This document shows positions 17,584 through 25,787 of a stretch of DNA of 64,000 nt, in pieces. The DNA comes from Paenibacillus albicereus (GTDB taxonomy: Bacteria; Bacillota; Bacilli; Paenibacillales; Paenibacillaceae), in assembly GCF_012676905.1 (NCBI RefSeq), contig NZ_CP051428.1:189501-253500 (forward strand), in the 5' to 3' direction. The position numbers were made by a program, and so were the translations under genes. The notes under the pieces were generated by a model, which was not told where the DNA came from, made no database searches, and saw only the letters and a program-made list of their open reading frames with translations. How positions within the stretch are numbered: the stretch's first letter is position 1; each line of letters opens with the position of its first letter.

Positions 17584-18336
17584 TTGGAGGCAAGCCCGAA
17601 TTCGGGTGAGCGAAGGGGCGACGGGGTCGAGCCAGACGACAGCGTGTGCGGCAGGTTGTCGTATTGTCGTGCGAAGAGGATGGGATGTCATGCGAACGTT
17701 ACCCGCTGCAGGTGGGGACGTATCGGGGCCCGGAAGCACGCAGCAGAGCAGGCGATGAGCGGGCTAACGACGTTTCAGAGCGTTAGAAGGCCATTTAGAG
17801 CCATGCCGATCTGCTAACGACTCACGAGAAGCTTAGAAGCTGCGAATGAGGATGAAAAGGCATAAAAAGGATCGAAAAAACGGCCTAAGCGTCTCAGCAG
17901 TCGTTAGCATGGCGACGACTCTAAAAAATGGCTTCTAAGCGTCTGAGGAATCGTAAGCGCCATGAGCGCCCTGCACGAAAAAACTCAAGTGCCTTGATGA
18001 TGCGGCAGACGAGGATAGGCGGGCACGGACGAGGAACGGCATGCACGAGGGAACTCGAAGTGCCCTGGTCGAGCGGCGGACGAAGATCAGCATGCACGAG
18101 GGAACTCAGAGTGTCCGGGTCGAGCGGCAAGCTAAGATCCGGCGGTCACGAAGAAACTCCAACTGGCCCCGCACGCACCGTCAAGTCCGCACGTTTTCTG
18201 CCGCGTTTCCTGCAACCGCTTCCCTTATCTGCGCGCAACCGTTTCCCTGAAATTCCCGATCCGACAGAGACGGACAGCCAGCGCGAACTATGTTAACTTA
18301 ACTTCCACAAACCCTTTCCTTTTGACAGATTTCTGT
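17584..18336. repeat. Gene-free region with degenerate repeats of 51-70 bp spacing
   Basis: No convincing gene. Copies of a unit beginning TGCACGAGGGAACTC and followed by GGTCGAGCGGC occur at about 17972, 18042, 18093 and 18146 (spacings 70, 51, 53). Shorter pieces of the form CTAAGCGTCT and GTCGTTAGC recur between 17760 and 17960. Confidence 0.7.
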
Positions 18337-18362
18337 ATGAAAACTCCAATAATAAGTTTCAT
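18337..18362 (+). promoter_or_regulatory. Inverted repeat upstream of murQ, probable regulator site
   Basis: Arms ATGAAA (18337-18342) and TTTCAT (18357-18362) flank an AT-rich centre, 24 bases upstream of the -35 box at 18387. The TTTCATG core is shared with the palindrome at 16144-16165, suggesting a common regulator, probably the RpiR protein. Confidence 0.5.
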
Positions 18363-18386
18363 GTTAAAAATAAATTTCAAAAACTA

Positions 18387-18415
18387 TTGACCAATTCGGA
18401 GCGTTTCGATACGAT
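18387..18415 (+). promoter_or_regulatory. Promoter of the MurNAc salvage operon
   Basis: TTGACC at 18387-18392, 17-base spacer, TACGAT at 18410-18415; expected transcription start near 18422, leaving a leader of about 79 bases. Confidence 0.7.
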
Positions 18416-18460
18416 TGGGGTACGTCAAACGAAGTTTATCAAGATCGGACGGACGCTTGA

Positions 18461-18474
18461 GGCAAGCGCTTCCA
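18461..18474 (+). promoter_or_regulatory. Probable cre site (CcpA) in the murQ leader
   Basis: GGCAAGCGCTTCCA matches 11 of 14 positions of the Bacillus cre consensus TGTAAGCGCTTACA, with the full AAGCGCTT core. Its place just downstream of the transcription start fits roadblock-type catabolite repression. Confidence 0.55.
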
Positions 18475-18500
18475 GAAGATCGCAGGTTAGGGGAATGAAA

Positions 18501-19415
18501 ATGAACGAATACCTTGCCGGCCTGACTACGGAAGGGATTAATCCCGATACGATGTCGATCGACGAGTGCTCCACCGAGGAGATGCTGCGGCTGCTCAATC
18601 GGGAGGACTCGAAGGTGCCCGCGGCAGTCGAGGCCGAGATTCCGCGCATCATGGAAGCGGTCGACGCCATTCATGCCGCTCTTGCGCAGGGTGGCAGATT
18701 ATATTACATCGGAGCCGGTACATCCGGCAGGCTCGGCGTGCTGGACGCCTCGGAGTGCCCGCCGACCTTCGGCACGGATCCGGCGCTCGTCCAAGGCCAC
18801 ATCGCCGGCGGAGACGTCGCGCTGCGGACGGCGGTCGAGGGCTGCGAGGACGACGGCGACGAGGGGCGCGCGCTGATCGACCGGATCGGCGTCACCGGAC
18901 GCGATGCGGTCGTCGGCATCTCCGCCAGCGGCAGCGCGGCGTTCGTCATCGAGGCGCTGCGCCGGGCGCAGGAGATCGGAGCGGCGGCGATCGGCCTCGT
19001 GAACAATAAAAATACAAAAGTCGCCGAGGTATGCGACATTTGCATCGCTCCGGTCGTCGGTAATGAAGTGATCGCCGGCTCGACCCGCCTCAAGGCGGGC
19101 ACCGCGCAGAAGCTCGTGCTCAACATGCTCAGCACATGCACGATGGTGAAGCTCGGCAAGACGTACAACAACCTCATGGTCGACCTCAAGGCGAGCAACA
19201 AGAAGCTGCACGACCGCTCGCTGCGCATCATCGTCCGGGCGACCGGCGCGAGCGAGGGGCAGGCGGCCGACGCGCTCGAGCGGGCGTCGAAGGATACCAA
19301 GCTCGCCATCATGATGCTGCAGACGGGGCTTGGCCCGGAGGCGGCGCGGCAGGCGCTCGAGGGCAGCTCCGGCAATCTCAAGGAGGCAATCCGCATTTGC
19401 GCCGGAGCGGGCTGA
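18501..19415 (+). CDS. murQ: N-acetylmuramic acid 6-phosphate etherase
   Basis: A 304-residue cytoplasmic enzyme that removes D-lactate from MurNAc-6-phosphate to give GlcNAc-6-phosphate. It has the SIS-domain signature IGAGTSGRLGVLDASECPP (residues 70-88, with the expected catalytic Glu at about 85), the AVEGCEDD loop and SASGSAAFV. Length equals that of Bacillus subtilis MurQ. The ATG at 18501 follows AGGGGA by 6 bases; an ATG at 18495 is too close and the frame open from 18387 covers the promoter. It is the first gene of the salvage operon. Confidence 0.95.
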   Translation: MNEYLAGLTTEGINPDTMSIDECSTEEMLRLLNREDSKVPAAVEAEIPRIMEAVDAIHAALAQGGRLYYIGAGTSGRLGVLDASECPPTFGTDPALVQGHIAGGDVALRTAVEGCEDDGDEGRALIDRIGVTGRDAVVGISASGSAAFVIEALRRAQEIGAAAIGLVNNKNTKVAEVCDICIAPVVGNEVIAGSTRLKAGTAQKLVLNMLSTCTMVKLGKTYNNLMVDLKASNKKLHDRSLRIIVRATGASEGQAADALERASKDTKLAIMMLQTGLGPEAARQALEGSSGNLKEAIRICAGAG

Positions 19416-19486
19416 ACGAAGCCGGCGACAGCGTCATGCGATTCCCATATACGAACTTGTCTATTGAAAAGGGAGGATCTTGAACC

Positions 19487-20932
19487 ATGACAAAAAGATC
19501 AAGATTGACGGCAAGTGTACTCGCTCTCACCGTCGCGGCCGGCGTGCTCGGCGCCTGCGGCTCCAACAACGGCAACGAACCCGCCGGCAATGCGGCCGGC
19601 AACGCGGGAGGAGAAGGCGCCGCTGCGGCGAAAGATACGATCACGGCGCTGCTGCCTCCGGTATCCGCGAACTTCCAGGCCAACTTCAAGCAGATGGAAG
19701 AGGAGTTCACCAAGCAGTACCCGAACCTGACGCTCAAGATCGAGCCGGCGAGCTGGGAGGACATGACCCAGAAGCTCGACACCCAGGTGAACGCGGGCAG
19801 CCCGCCGGACATCGCCTTCATGGGCTCCGAGGGCATCGCCAAGTACGTGCCGATGGGCATGGTTATGGACATCAAGGACGCCGTCACGCCGGAGATGGTC
19901 GCCGACTTCGACGAAGGCCCGCTCAAGTACATGTACAACGGCGAAGGCCTCTACGGCTTCCCGGCCTACATGGAGGTGCACGCGATCGGCGGCAACAAGC
20001 CATTCCTCGAGGAAGCGGGCATCGACTGGAAGAAGATCCAGCAGTCCGGCTGGACGTTCGACGAGTTCCGCGAGGCGATCAAGAAGGGCGTCGTCAAGGA
20101 AGGCGACACGACCAAGCGCTACGGCTTCGTCTTCGCCACGGCCGGCGTCACCTCCAAGGACTACCTCGGCATCCTCGTGAAGAACGCCGGCATGCCGGCC
20201 GCCTTCGACAAGGACCTGAAGTACGCCTATACGAGCAAGAACTACCTGACGCTGCTCACGAACATCCGCCAGATGATCGACGACGGCTCGATGCCCAAGG
20301 AGCTGAGCTCCATCGACGCCGGCAAGCGCTGGAACATGTTCCTGACCGGCCAGACGATGATTACGGGCAAAGGCATGGCGGTGTTCGAGAACTCGTCGCG
20401 CCTCAACAACGAGAAGCTCGACGCCAATGACGGCAGCGCCGTCAAGGACAGCATCAAGACCGACTACGTCGTGCTGCCGGTCCCTTCGTTCGCCGGCCAG
20501 CCGGCCGTAGCCAACGCGATCGTCGACGGCTACGTCACGTTCCGCGGCAAGAAGGAGCCGACGGCCGAGCATAAGGCGAACGTCGCCAAGGCCGCCTACT
20601 TCCTGGCCAGCGGCCAAGTCGCGGCGACGACGAACAGCGAGCTGTTCTCCGCGCCGATCGCCAAGTCTTCCCGCGAAGCGATGAAGAGCATCGAGAGCAA
20701 GCAGAGCGACTACAACAAGGCCGCGGTCGAGCACCTGCTCACTACGGCGGCGCCGGCCCGTCCGGACATCCCGGCCGAGCTCGCCGCCAAGGCGATCAAG
20801 CTGGAGACGGAAGTCATCGTGCCGAAGCTGCAAGCGCTGCTTGCAGGCGAGTCGACGCCGGAGAAAATGTACGAGGACGTGAAGAAAGCCGCGATCGATA
20901 CGTTCGGAGCGGACGGAGTCGTGCAAGACTGA
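19487..20932 (+). CDS. ABC sugar importer, substrate-binding lipoprotein (family 1)
   Basis: A 481-residue exported lipoprotein: signal sequence ending in lipobox LGAC (Cys near 24), a short Gly/Asn/Ala linker, then an SBP_bac_1 fold (MalE class) with SPPDIAFMGSEGIAKYV and a TFDEFREAIKK region. In the operon between murQ and two MalF/MalG permeases, it most likely binds a peptidoglycan-derived saccharide (MurNAc, MurNAc-GlcNAc or anhydro-MurNAc form). GGGAGG precedes the ATG by 10 bases. Confidence 0.88.
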   Translation: MTKRSRLTASVLALTVAAGVLGACGSNNGNEPAGNAAGNAGGEGAAAAKDTITALLPPVSANFQANFKQMEEEFTKQYPNLTLKIEPASWEDMTQKLDTQVNAGSPPDIAFMGSEGIAKYVPMGMVMDIKDAVTPEMVADFDEGPLKYMYNGEGLYGFPAYMEVHAIGGNKPFLEEAGIDWKKIQQSGWTFDEFREAIKKGVVKEGDTTKRYGFVFATAGVTSKDYLGILVKNAGMPAAFDKDLKYAYTSKNYLTLLTNIRQMIDDGSMPKELSSIDAGKRWNMFLTGQTMITGKGMAVFENSSRLNNEKLDANDGSAVKDSIKTDYVVLPVPSFAGQPAVANAIVDGYVTFRGKKEPTAEHKANVAKAAYFLASGQVAATTNSELFSAPIAKSSREAMKSIESKQSDYNKAAVEHLLTTAAPARPDIPAELAAKAIKLETEVIVPKLQALLAGESTPEKMYEDVKKAAIDTFGADGVVQD

Positions 20933-20942
20933 TTTCCAGCCT

Positions 20943-20968
20943 CGGATAGCCGCCCCCGCGGCTATCCG
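20943..20968 (+). terminator. Intra-operon hairpin after the binding-protein gene
   Basis: 11-bp perfect arms CGGATAGCCGC/GCGGCTATCCG with a 4-base loop, followed by ATCTCTTTTAT. Such hairpins commonly act as weak terminators or 3' stabilisers that keep binding-protein mRNA in excess over permease mRNA. Confidence 0.6.
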
Positions 20969-21033
20969 ATCTCTTTTATCGGACCAATCGTCCTCTATGC
21001 ACGATCAGCGGAAGCGGAAAGGAGTCCTGCATC

Positions 21034-21942
21034 ATGGCACGAGAAGCATCTACCATCAAAACCCGTAACCGGCTGAACCGAGGAGACGGCGGCTGGGCTT
21101 ATGCCTTCATCGCCGTTGCCCTCGTCGTCTACGCCATGTTCACGGCTTATCCCGTCATCAGCGCCTTCATCATCAGCTTCCAGAACTATCAGCCGCTCGG
21201 CTCCACCTATGTCGGCTTCGAGAATTACGAGAACGTCTTCAAGAGCGCGCTGTTCTGGAAAGCGATGGGCAATACCGTCATCTACACCGTGCTCACCGTG
21301 CCGGTGGCGCTGCTGCTCAGCTTCGGCGTGGCGATCCTCATCATGCCGCTGCGCAAATGGATGCAGACCAGCTTCAAGGCCATCTACTACCTGCCGGCAG
21401 TCGCCTCCGGCGTCGCGCTGTCCGTCGTCTGGCTGTGGATCTTCGACCCGATGCAGGGCGGCATCCTCAACCAGCTGCTCGGCGTGCTCGGCATCCCCAG
21501 CCAGAACTGGCTCGGCTCCAGCTCCACCTCGATGTTCTCGCTCGTGCTCATGAGCTGGCTGTCCAGCCACGGCACCAGCATCATCATCTACGTCGCCGCC
21601 CTGCTGGGCATCGACAACAGCTATTACGAGGCGGCCGACATCGACGGCGCTTCGTTCCTGCAGAAGATGTGGCATATCGTCGTCCCGTGCCTCAAGCCGA
21701 CGACGCTGTTCCTGCTCGTCACCGGCGTCATCGGGTCGTTCCAGGTCTTCCAGAACGCCTACCTGATGACCGGCGGCGGACCGGACCACAGCACGACGAT
21801 GGTCGGCCTGCTCATCTTCGACACGGCGTTCAAGTACTTCGAATTCGGCGACGCAGCCGCGCAATCGCTCGTGCTCGCGCTCGTCATCGCCATCATGGCC
21901 TTCGTCCAGTTCAAGTTCCTGGGCAAGGACGTGGAATATTAA
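21034..21942 (+). CDS. ABC sugar permease, MalF/UgpA type
   Basis: A 302-residue permease with six predicted membrane segments and the EAA loop YYEAADIDGASFLQKMWHI near residues 203-221, as in carbohydrate uptake transporter 1 systems. An AAAGGAG site precedes the start. It is followed 18 bases later by its partner permease. Together with the preceding lipoprotein it makes the membrane part of the proposed peptidoglycan-sugar importer; no ATPase gene is present, so a shared MsmX-like ATPase is expected. Confidence 0.9.
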   Translation: MAREASTIKTRNRLNRGDGGWAYAFIAVALVVYAMFTAYPVISAFIISFQNYQPLGSTYVGFENYENVFKSALFWKAMGNTVIYTVLTVPVALLLSFGVAILIMPLRKWMQTSFKAIYYLPAVASGVALSVVWLWIFDPMQGGILNQLLGVLGIPSQNWLGSSSTSMFSLVLMSWLSSHGTSIIIYVAALLGIDNSYYEAADIDGASFLQKMWHIVVPCLKPTTLFLLVTGVIGSFQVFQNAYLMTGGGPDHSTTMVGLLIFDTAFKYFEFGDAAAQSLVLALVIAIMAFVQFKFLGKDVEY

Positions 21943-21960
21943 GCGGAAGGAGGCCGGGAC

Positions 21961-22821
21961 ATGGGCTTATACAACAATCACTTAGGCAACTCTTTCCTGA
22001 AGGGCGCACGCAATACGGCCATCATCATCCTCCTTCTGCTGTTCGCGCTGGCGACGCTGTTCCCGATCTACTTCATGATTATGTCGTCGTTCGGGGATCC
22101 GATCGAGGCGGGCGCGGTCAGCTATTCGATCTGGCCGGAGAAGTTCTCGCTGGAGTCCTACAAGTTCTTCTTCGACTACAGCGAGTACTCGTACCGCTGG
22201 CTGGGCAACTCCCTGCTCGTCGCGACCGTGACGATGGTGTCCAACGTCGTGTTCGCCACGATGGCGGGCTACGCTTTCGCCAAGATCAATTTCCGAGGCA
22301 GCAAGCTGCTGTTCGCCATCCTGCTCGGCGCCATGATGATTCCGTATCAGGTGACGCAGGTGCCGCTCTACATCCTGATCGTGAACGTGTTCGACATCTC
22401 CAACACGTACACGGCGCTCATCGCGCCGAGCCTGGTCACGGTGTACAACATCTTCCTGGCCAAGCAGTTCATGAGCTCCATCCCCAAGGAGATTCTCGAA
22501 AGCGCCAAGGTCGAGGGCTGCAGCCAGTGGCAGATCCTGACGCGCATCGTCATGCCGCTGTCCAAGACGGTCATGGCCGTCATGGCGATCCTCACCTTCA
22601 TGGAGTCGTGGAATACGTTCTTCTGGCCGTTCCTCGTCACGAACACGATGGACATGCAGACGATCCAGGTCGGCCTCAAGAACTTCCGCTTCGCCAACAC
22701 GACCTACTTCGCGCCGATGATGGCGGGAGCGACCGTATCGGCGCTGCCGATGTTCATCCTGTTCTTCAGCCTGCAGAAATACTTCCTGGAAGGCGTGACG
22801 GTCGGCGCGGTCAAAGGCTGA
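21961..22821 (+). CDS. ABC sugar permease, MalG/UgpE type
   Basis: A 286-residue permease with about six membrane segments and the EAA loop EILESAKVEGCSQWQI near residues 178-193. GGAAGGAGG lies 10 bases upstream of the ATG. It pairs with the preceding MalF-type protein. Its stop is followed by a hairpin (22836-22860) and then the acetyltransferase gene of the same operon. Confidence 0.9.
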   Translation: MGLYNNHLGNSFLKGARNTAIIILLLLFALATLFPIYFMIMSSFGDPIEAGAVSYSIWPEKFSLESYKFFFDYSEYSYRWLGNSLLVATVTMVSNVVFATMAGYAFAKINFRGSKLLFAILLGAMMIPYQVTQVPLYILIVNVFDISNTYTALIAPSLVTVYNIFLAKQFMSSIPKEILESAKVEGCSQWQILTRIVMPLSKTVMAVMAILTFMESWNTFFWPFLVTNTMDMQTIQVGLKNFRFANTTYFAPMMAGATVSALPMFILFFSLQKYFLEGVTVGAVKG

Positions 22822-22835
22822 GCCGAGTGGTGCGG

Positions 22836-22860
22836 AGGGCGGCTCTTGGCGAGCCGCCCT
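22836..22860 (+). other. Intra-operon hairpin
   Basis: 10-bp perfect arms AGGGCGGCTC/GAGCCGCCCT with a 5-base loop between the permease and the acetyltransferase genes. No T run follows, so it is more likely an mRNA processing or stabilising element than a terminator. Confidence 0.5.
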
Positions 22861-22923
22861 TCAGCTTGATGCAGCCGGCGCATCGCCGGCCGGACCGGCC
22901 GCGCCGGCAGGAGGGAACCCATC

Positions 22924-23910
22924 ATGAAGATCCGCAACTGGAACGAGCAAGACCGCCGGGGCGCGCTCGGGCTCTGGAACCGGGAGGCCGTCCGCGATGG
23001 CTACAAGCCGCTGGATGAAGCGGGCTTCGCGGCGCTGATCGCGGACCACCCGCAGTTCGATCCGGGAACCGCGTTCGTCGCCGAGGGCGGCGGCGAGCTG
23101 CAGGGCCTGGCGATCGGCTGCACGGGCGACGAGCTGCCGCTCGGGGCGCAGGCGGGCTACATCACCTGCGTGCTGGCGGACTCCGCGCTCGGCGAGGCCG
23201 AGGCGGACCGCTTGCGGCGGGAGCTGCTGACCCGTCTGGAGGAACGGTTCGCCGAGCTCGGCAAGAGCCAGGCCGACGTGCTGTTCTTCAACCCGATGCG
23301 GCTGCCATGGCTCGTGCCGGGCACGCCCGGCCATGAGCACAACAACGCGCCGGGCGCGCCGGAGGGCGGCGCGCTGCACGGGCTGCTGCTGGAGGCCGGC
23401 TACGCCGTGCGCTCGCTGCAGCACGGGATGCACCTGGACCTGACGCGGTTCGAGGTGCCGGAGTCCATCCTGGTGAAAAGATCGCGCGCGTCCGCCGAAG
23501 GCTACGCCGTCGAAAGGCTCGACCCGGCCCGCCACGAGGGTCTGGCCGAGCTGCTGGACGCGCTCGGCAATCCGCTCTGGCAGCGCGAGATCGCGGACTG
23601 CGCCGCGCGCGGCGTGCCGGTCGTGGCGGCCGTCCACGGCAGCCGGCTCGCCGGCTTCGCCGGACCGGTCGTGCGCGAGCCGAGCGGGCGCGGCTACTTC
23701 GCCGGCATCGGGGTCCATCCGCAGCATGAGGGGCACGGGCTCGGCAGCCTGCTGTTCTTCTCGCTCTGCGAGGCGTTCCGATCGATCGGCACCGACTATA
23801 TGACGCTGTTCACCGGGAGCGAGAACCCCGCTATGCGCATCTACGACAAAGCCGGATTCAAGACGGCGAAAACATTCGCCGTCATGAGAAAGGAAGGGAT
23901 CGGATCATGA
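22924..23910 (+). CDS. GNAT acetyltransferase with a second, degenerate N-terminal half
   Basis: A 328-residue protein. The C-terminal half is a clear GNAT domain: acetyl-CoA motif GIGVHPQHEGHGLGSLL near residues 260-276 and the late ENPAMRIYDKAGF motif. The N-terminal half (residues 1-160) has a GNAT-like layout but no clean acetyl-CoA loop, as in two-lobed members of the superfamily. It overlaps the PIG-L deacetylase gene by 4 bases, which suggests linked steps on an amino sugar, but the substrate is unknown. Confidence 0.78.
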   Translation: MKIRNWNEQDRRGALGLWNREAVRDGYKPLDEAGFAALIADHPQFDPGTAFVAEGGGELQGLAIGCTGDELPLGAQAGYITCVLADSALGEAEADRLRRELLTRLEERFAELGKSQADVLFFNPMRLPWLVPGTPGHEHNNAPGAPEGGALHGLLLEAGYAVRSLQHGMHLDLTRFEVPESILVKRSRASAEGYAVERLDPARHEGLAELLDALGNPLWQREIADCAARGVPVVAAVHGSRLAGFAGPVVREPSGRGYFAGIGVHPQHEGHGLGSLLFFSLCEAFRSIGTDYMTLFTGSENPAMRIYDKAGFKTAKTFAVMRKEGIGS

Positions 23911-24614
23911 GCGAACGAAAGCAGCGGACGATACTGGGCATCGGAGCGCATGTCGGCGACGTGGAGCTCGTCGCCGGAGGCGTGCTGGCCAGCCATCATC
24001 TCCAGGGAGACAAGATCGCGACGCTGGCGCTGACGGCCGGCGAGCGCGGCGTGCCCGAGGGGCAGGACGTGCAGGACTACCGCGAGCAGAAGGTGCGCGA
24101 GGCGAACACGTTCGCGGGCATGCTCGGCGGCGAGGCGCGCGTATTCGAGATTCCGGACGGCGAGATTCCCGACGACGAGGCGATCCGCCTGCGCGTCTGC
24201 GACGTCATCCGCGAGGTCAAGCCGGACATCATCATCACGCACCATTGCAACAGCATGCACAAGGACCACGCGACGACGCACCGCATCGTGAACGACGCCC
24301 GCTTCTTCGCAGGGCTCAAGGCGATGGAGCGGGAGCGTCCGGCGCACTTCGCCGGCAAGCTCTACTACGGCGAGAACTGGGAGGACGCGGTCGGCTACGT
24401 GCCGTACGTGTATGTCGGCTTCGACCAGCAGGCGTTCGACCTGTGGATCGAGGCGCTCTCGACGCACTGGTTCGTCACCGGCAGCAAGTCGTTCGCCTAC
24501 ATGGATTACTACAAGAGCCTGGCGCGCGTGCGCGGCTGCGAGATGCGCGGCCTGTACGCGGAGACGTTCATGATCCCGGCGGAAACGATGCGCCTCCGCC
24601 AGCAGGAGCTGTAG
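23907..24614 (+). CDS. PIG-L/LmbE family deacetylase
   Basis: A 235-residue zinc-dependent N-deacetylase. The N-terminal metal motif is AHVGDVE (family AHPDDxE) near residues 13-19 and the second metal His is in THHCNSMHKDH near residues 111-121. Relatives remove acetyl groups from GlcNAc units in GPI, mycothiol and bacillithiol precursors. Here it lies between an acetyltransferase and NamZ in the MurNAc operon, so an amino sugar from peptidoglycan is a likely substrate. The stop at 24614 is 3 bases from the next start. Confidence 0.85.
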   Translation: MSERKQRTILGIGAHVGDVELVAGGVLASHHLQGDKIATLALTAGERGVPEGQDVQDYREQKVREANTFAGMLGGEARVFEIPDGEIPDDEAIRLRVCDVIREVKPDIIITHHCNSMHKDHATTHRIVNDARFFAGLKAMERERPAHFAGKLYYGENWEDAVGYVPYVYVGFDQQAFDLWIEALSTHWFVTGSKSFAYMDYYKSLARVRGCEMRGLYAETFMIPAETMRLRQQEL

Positions 24615-24617
24615 CTC

Positions 24618-25766
24618 ATGGCGATTGAATTCGGAATCGACCGGATCGGCGAAGCCGCTCCGGTGCTGCAGGGACGGCGGATCGGGCTCATTACCGGCCC
24701 GACCGGCATCGATGCCGAGTGGCGGTCGACGATCGACGTGCTGCAGGAACGCTTCGGGCTTGCGGCGATGTTCTCGCCGGAGCACGGCGTACGCGGCGAC
24801 ATCGCCGCCGGGGGGCTGGTCGACACCTATATCGACGAGCGGACGGGCGTGCCGGTATACAGCCTGTACCGCAAGGACTCCAAGCGGATGACGCCGGACA
24901 TGCTGGAGAAGATCGACGTGCTGGTCTACGATATCCAGGACATCGGCACGCGCTATTATACCTATATCTACACGATGCTGTACGCGATGCAGGACTGCGC
25001 GGCGGCGGGCATCCCGTTCGTCGTGCTCGACCGGCCGAACCCGCTGGACGGCGTCACGGTCGAGGGCGGCCTGCTCGACCCGGACTTCCGCTCCTTCGTC
25101 GGCGACTATCCGCTGCCGGTGCGCTACGGCCTGACGGCCGGCGAGCTGGCCGTCATGGCCAATGCCGAACAGGGCTGGGGCGCGGAGCTGTACGTCGTGA
25201 GCTGCCGCGGCTGGTCGAGGGAGGCGCGCTTCCCGGCGCTCGGGCGCCCGTGGATCGCGCCGTCGCTGAACATCCCGCGCTGGGAGACGGCGCTGCTCTA
25301 TCCGGGCACCTGCCTGTTCGAGGGCACGAACCTGTCCGAGGGGCGCGGCACGGCCGCCCCGTTCGAGCAGATCGGGGCGCCGTTCGTCGACGCCGAGCGT
25401 CTCGCGGCCGAGATGAACGCGCTGCGGCTGCCGGGCGTCCGGTTCCGCCCGGCCTACTTCCAGCCTAGCTCGTCCAAGCATGCCGGCACGCTGTGCCGCG
25501 GCGTCCAAGCGCATGTGACGGATCCCGCCACGGTGCGCCCGGTCGAGGTCGGCGTGCGGCTGCTGCTCGCCGTGCGCTCGCTGTTTCCGGAGGCGGAGTT
25601 CCTCGCTCCGTACCGCGAGGGCGGCCGGCCGTTCATCGACCTGCTGGCCGGCGGAGACTTGTACCGGGGCATGCGGAGCGCGGCCGACGCGGATGCGCTG
25701 CTGGAGCGCTTCGCCGCCGACAGCGCGGCCTTCGCCGAGCGCAAGGCGGCGTATCACCTGTACTAG
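24618..25766 (+). CDS. namZ: NamZ/YbbC-type exo-beta-N-acetylmuramidase (DUF1343, GH171), no signal peptide
   Basis: A 382-residue DUF1343 protein. Recognisable motifs are GLITGPTG near residue 24, MFSPEHGVRGD near 53, YDIQDIGTRYYTY near 104, the VVLDRPNPL loop and FEGTNLSEGRGTAAPFEQIG near 233. Bacillus subtilis NamZ is secreted and removes MurNAc from the non-reducing end of glycan pieces. This protein begins directly with the catalytic domain and has no signal sequence, so it should act in the cytoplasm on imported saccharides. AGGAGC precedes the ATG by 8 bases, so a missed N-terminal extension is unlikely. Confidence 0.9.
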   Translation: MAIEFGIDRIGEAAPVLQGRRIGLITGPTGIDAEWRSTIDVLQERFGLAAMFSPEHGVRGDIAAGGLVDTYIDERTGVPVYSLYRKDSKRMTPDMLEKIDVLVYDIQDIGTRYYTYIYTMLYAMQDCAAAGIPFVVLDRPNPLDGVTVEGGLLDPDFRSFVGDYPLPVRYGLTAGELAVMANAEQGWGAELYVVSCRGWSREARFPALGRPWIAPSLNIPRWETALLYPGTCLFEGTNLSEGRGTAAPFEQIGAPFVDAERLAAEMNALRLPGVRFRPAYFQPSSSKHAGTLCRGVQAHVTDPATVRPVEVGVRLLLAVRSLFPEAEFLAPYREGGRPFIDLLAGGDLYRGMRSAADADALLERFAADSAAFAERKAAYHLY

Positions 25767-25787
25767 AGCGGAGAGGGAGGAGCAGAC

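Noticed and set aside
18319-18352. TTGACA at 18320 as the murQ -35 box
   Set aside because: No -10 box lies at a suitable distance (the next TAATAA is 22 bases away); TTGACC/TACGAT at 18387-18415 fits with a 17-base spacer.
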